From Acidobacteriota bacterium (lineage in GTDB: Bacteria; Acidobacteriota; Terriglobia; Terriglobales; SCQP01), in NCBI GenBank assembly GCA_027451805.1, contig DAIDIF010000242.1:1-35114 (forward strand): a stretch of DNA of 35,114 bases, read 5' to 3'. Shown in pieces: positions 32,783-35,114 of this stretch. The notes beneath the pieces were generated by a model. It was not told the origin of the DNA and ran no database searches. It saw nothing but the letters and a program-made list of their open reading frames with translations. The position numbers were made by a program, and so were the translations under genes. The first letter of the stretch is position 1; each line of letters starts with the position of its first letter.

Positions 32783-34110
32783 GAGGGCGCGCCGAGATCG
32801 GCCGCCGCCGTCCGCCCGCTGGCGATGCAATCGGGCACGCCCACGCCTTGGTAGGCGTTGCCCGCCAACCGCAACCCCGGCCACCGCTCCAACCGCTGCC
32901 GCAGCGCCGCGACACGCGCCCCGTGCCCCGGCCCATACTGCGGCAGGGCCCGCAGGCAGCGCCGGATCTGCACCGCATCCGCCGCCTGGGCCACGCCCAG
33001 CGCGCGGCGGACGTCCGCCATCGCCTGCTGTTGCAGCCGGGCGTCGGGCCACTCCGCCGCCTCGGCGCTGTAGAACAGCCGCAGCAGCGCGGCGCCTGCG
33101 GGCGCGCGACCGGGAAACTTCTGATGCGCGAAGGTGCACGCCAGCAGCGGGCGATACCCGCCGCCGGCCAGAAACCCGTGTCCCGCCGGAATCGCCGGCG
33201 CGCTGCGGTAGGCCATATTGATGTTCACCGACGAGACGTAGGGGATCGCCTCCAGCGCCGCCGCCAGCTCCGCATCCAGCCCGCGCAACAGTTCCGCCGC
33301 CCGCCAGGCCGGGGTGGCCACGATCACCGCCGGCGCGGCGATCTCCTCGCGCCCGGCCAGCGCCACGCGAAACCCGGCCGCCTCCGCGCCGACCGCCGTC
33401 ACCGTGCAGCCGGTGCGCACGCTCCCCGGCTGCAGCCGCTCCAGCCCCGCCGCCAGCGCCTCGATCAGCGCGCCCATGCCGCGCCGCAGGCTGTGAAACA
33501 GCGGCGTGCCCGGCTTCACCGCCGCCGATTTCGCGCCCACGCCCAGCGCCTGCGCCGCCCCCAGCTTCTCCAGGTCGCCGCCGTAGACGCCGCCCAGCAG
33601 CGGTCCCGCGATCGCGCTGGCGATCGCCCCCCCGCCCGTCTCCCCGAATCGCCGCCGCAAATAGGCGCCCACCGTCTCGTCGTCGCGCGGCTCGGCTTTG
33701 CGGTGCCAGTGCAGCGCAATGGCGAGCTTGGCCCGCAGCGGCAGCAGGCGCGTTTTCGCCATCACCGGCCGTAGGCGCGTCGGCGCCGCCATGCGCCAGC
33801 CCGCCGGTAGCGGTTCCATCCGCCCGCGGTGCAGGATCTGCGCGCCCGTGGACGGCAACGTACCGACCACCTCGCTCTCCAGCCCCAACTCGCGGCACAG
33901 CGCGTCGCCTTCCAGCTTGGAGGTCAAAAACGAATCCGCCCCGCCCTCCATCACGAAGCCATCGCCGTCCTGGCTGGTAATCACCCCGCCCAGCCGTGGC
34001 GCGGCCTCCAGGACCGTGACCCGGCGTCCCGCCCGCGCCAGCGTCCACGCCGCGCTCAGTCCGGCGATGCCGCCGCCGACGACCACCACTGGTTCGGCCT
34101 GCGCGCTCAT
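32779..34110 (-). CDS. hemY: Protoporphyrinogen oxidase, HemY type
   Basis: This 443-residue FAD protein oxidises proto- or coproporphyrinogen in heme synthesis. The N-terminus VVVVGGGIAGLSAAWTLARAGRRVTVLEAAPRLGGVI is the FAD-binding motif, followed by FVMEGGADSFL, the family phrase. GPLLGGVYGGDLEKL and GRAPAGAALLRLF also fit, and the C-terminal LRLAGNAYQGVGVPDCIASGRTAA is the conserved FAD-contacting end. ATG 34110 is chosen; GATACT lies 6 nt upstream on the minus strand. It leads into the glycosyltransferase gene with a 4-bp overlap, an unusual pairing. Confidence 0.94.
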   Translation of the reverse strand: MSAQAEPVVVVGGGIAGLSAAWTLARAGRRVTVLEAAPRLGGVITSQDGDGFVMEGGADSFLTSKLEGDALCRELGLESEVVGTLPSTGAQILHRGRMEPLPAGWRMAAPTRLRPVMAKTRLLPLRAKLAIALHWHRKAEPRDDETVGAYLRRRFGETGGGAIASAIAGPLLGGVYGGDLEKLGAAQALGVGAKSAAVKPGTPLFHSLRRGMGALIEALAAGLERLQPGSVRTGCTVTAVGAEAAGFRVALAGREEIAAPAVIVATPAWRAAELLRGLDAELAAALEAIPYVSSVNINMAYRSAPAIPAGHGFLAGGGYRPLLACTFAHQKFPGRAPAGAALLRLFYSAEAAEWPDARLQQQAMADVRRALGVAQAADAVQIRRCLRALPQYGPGHGARVAALRQRLERWPGLRLAGNAYQGVGVPDCIASGRTAAADLGAPS

Positions 34111-34116
34111 GTCATT

Positions 34117-34122
34117 AGTATC
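34117..34122 (-). promoter_or_regulatory. -10-like GATACT, 6 nt before hemY ATG
   Basis: On the minus strand GATACT is followed by AATGAC and then the ATG at 34110. It fits the leaderless pattern, though it lacks the first T of TANNNT. Confidence 0.35.
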
Positions 34123-34192
34123 CGTCGCATTACCTCCTCCGCGCCGCACGCGGGGGTCGCGCCGCTGGCACCCTGGGCCAGGTCGGCGCGAG

Positions 34193-34401
34193 AAGGCCGC
34201 GAAACTCAGCAGGGTGGCCTGCCCCCGGCCAGCAACGAGGCGCGGCCCCGGCTGGCCGGGGCGCCCCGGGGCCCCCGGCCGGCCACGGTGACCCGCCAGA
34301 CCGCGCAAGTCACGCCTTAAAAGGTACAGGATCGCGTGGCGAACGTGTCCCGTCGTCACAGCCGGGACCGGAAACCGCCCGGGGTCCCGCGCCCGTCAAT
34401 G
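34193..34401 (-). repeat. GC-rich structured intergenic repeat, copy B
   Basis: Reading the minus strand from 34401, CATTGACGGGCGCGGG (34401-34386), GGGGCCGCGCCTC (from 34249) and TTCGCGGCCTT (34203-34193, continuing CTCGCGCC) occur in the same order as in copy A at 28311, 28444 and 28520. The spacings are 152 and 46 bp here against 133 and 76 bp there, so only the blocks are conserved. It lies in a 489-bp gap (34111-34599) with no convincing coding sequence. Confidence 0.5.
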
Positions 34402-34472
34402 ACCGCAGTCATCGGCGGCCGCCGGGGAATAAGCGGTAGGAGCCGGGCGGAGGATTGCACCCCGGCAGCCGT

Positions 34473-34494
34473 CCCAGAACCCAGCCGTTCTGGG
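34473..34494. other. Perfect 8-bp inverted repeat
   Basis: CCCAGAAC, loop CCAGCC, GTTCTGGG. It has no T tract, so it is not a standard intrinsic terminator. It lies about 105 bp upstream of the small membrane protein gene at 34600 and 37 bp before TAGACT (34531-34536), a possible -10. Confidence 0.5.
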
Positions 34495-34599
34495 AACCCC
34501 GGCGACGCGGGCGCGCGACCTCGCTCGGGGTAGACTGGTGCGACTCGCCAGCGAGGGCTCGAGCGTTGGGATCAACGCCGGGAGCGCAGGCAGGAGCGG

Positions 34600-34950
34600 A
34601 TGATTCGACCGATGCCGGCGCGAAGACGTTTTCCTGCCACCGCCGTATTCCTGCTCTGGGCACTATCGCTCGCACCGCCGCCTTTACGATCGCAGAGCGC
34701 GGCCCCGGCGCCGCACTCTGCGGCGTCCTCCGCATCTCGGGCCGGCTCCGCGCCTCGGCGCCGCGTCGGGCCCGGCGCTCCGGCCATCGCAGCACCGCCG
34801 GCGGCGGCTCGAAAATCGCATCATCCCCGGTGGGTCACCGTGGCGCTCGTCGCCGCCGAGGTTATTGTCGCCGTGCTGATCGTTCACCACCTCGCGAAGG
34901 GTGGCCAGTGCTCCAATGGCTGCGTTCAGGCCGCGAGCGGGGTGCCATAG
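34600..34950 (+). CDS. Small membrane/exported protein of unknown function
   Basis: The 116-residue protein has a basic start, a hydrophobic stretch (TAVFLLWALSLAPPPL), a low-complexity Ser/Ala/Pro region and a second membrane segment near the C-terminus (WVTVALVAAEVIVAVLIVHHLA). It ends with GGQCSNGCVQ, with two cysteines. AGGAG lies 3-4 nt before ATG 34600; an ATG at 34612 is better spaced and may be the start. TAGACT at 34531 could be its -10. No family is recognised. Confidence 0.55.
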   Translation: MIRPMPARRRFPATAVFLLWALSLAPPPLRSQSAAPAPHSAASSASRAGSAPRRRVGPGAPAIAAPPAAARKSHHPRWVTVALVAAEVIVAVLIVHHLAKGGQCSNGCVQAASGVP

Positions 34951-35055
34951 GCGCCCGCCCGTGCGCACCGGGCAGGCGATGGAGATCGCTAGCTTCGGAC
35001 GCCACGCCAGTGTCATAATGCCGCCGCAGTCCAATTTTTATCTCCCGAGGTTGGC

Positions 35056-35114
35056 ATGAAGAAAATGACCTGGCGCGGCGCGATTGCGCTTCTGCCTCTG
35101 TTGGCGCTGTGCGC
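35056..35114 (+). CDS. Start of an exported protein, cut by the window edge
   Basis: ATG 35056 is preceded by GAGG at a suitable spacing. The visible residues MKKMTWRGAIALLPLLALCA form a signal peptide, possibly a lipoprotein type because of the Cys after LLAL. CATAAT at 35014-35019 is a possible -10. Nothing more can be said. Confidence 0.6.
   Translation, partial: MKKMTWRGAIALLPLLALC

Noticed and set aside
32783-34048. Extension of the glycosyltransferase frame upstream through the hemY region
   Set aside because: The upstream part is antisense-like low-complexity translation; the real start is ATG 32782, overlapping the hemY stop.

Overview
The window is very GC-rich, densely coded bacterial chromosome with no sign of plasmid, phage or insertion sequences. 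The best taxonomic guess is an Acidobacteriota-like organism. This rests on inference: an atp cluster with two b-type subunits and no atpB/atpE, a heme-c/copper type II monooxygenase, acidobacterial-style secreted proteins, and a CUAEP-tail radical SAM protein. No rRNA or full phylogenetic marker is present to prove it.

Layout. 1-4545: the end of an aldehyde dehydrogenase, a GntR/FCD regulator, a divergent FAD oxidoreductase behind a cluster of GTGCAC-type sites, a patatin-like lipase and a small secreted Ig-like protein. 4546-7134 (minus): folP followed by a six-repeat S1 protein. 7233-10873: a secreted protein with an internally duplicated Gly/Tyr module, a heme-c/copper monooxygenase and a NicO/UreH-like metal transporter. 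10889-15529: envelope and membrane proteins (Ca2+/H+ exchanger, DedA family) and several hypotheticals. 15504-18999: an SDR, a radical SAM protein and an ATP-grasp ligase. 19028-20293: divergent yggX and fmt. 20268-26189: the F1/stator ATP synthase operon (b', b, delta, alpha, gamma, beta, epsilon). 26197-30807: a YSC84-domain protein, an unknown Cys-containing protein, lipA, a structured intergenic repeat, an orphan histidine kinase, tRNA-Leu(CAG) and a DUF892 ferritin-like protein. 30814-34110 (minus): an ArsR-type regulator, a glycosyltransferase and hemY. 34111-35114: a second copy of the structured repeat, a small membrane protein and the start of an exported protein.

The most important result is that the radical SAM gene at 16319 does not end at its apparent stop. 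The codon TGA at 17657 lies in the context Cys-TGA-Ala-Glu-Pro, which is the CUAEP tail of a known radical SAM family in which U is selenocysteine. The frame stays open for 13 more codons to a second TGA. A small hairpin starts 12 nt after the first TGA, where a bacterial SECIS apical stem-loop is expected. The gene is therefore called as a 460-residue selenoprotein, next to an ATP-grasp ligase.

A second, window-wide signal is promoter architecture. At least nine genes have a TANNNT or GATAAT/GATACT hexamer ending only 5-7 nt before the start codon. If these are -10 elements, the mRNAs are leaderless. Several divergent pairs share or interleave their -10 elements, most strikingly yggX/fmt, whose start codons are 18 bp apart. 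Convergent gene ends abut or overlap throughout, leaving almost no room for intrinsic terminators.
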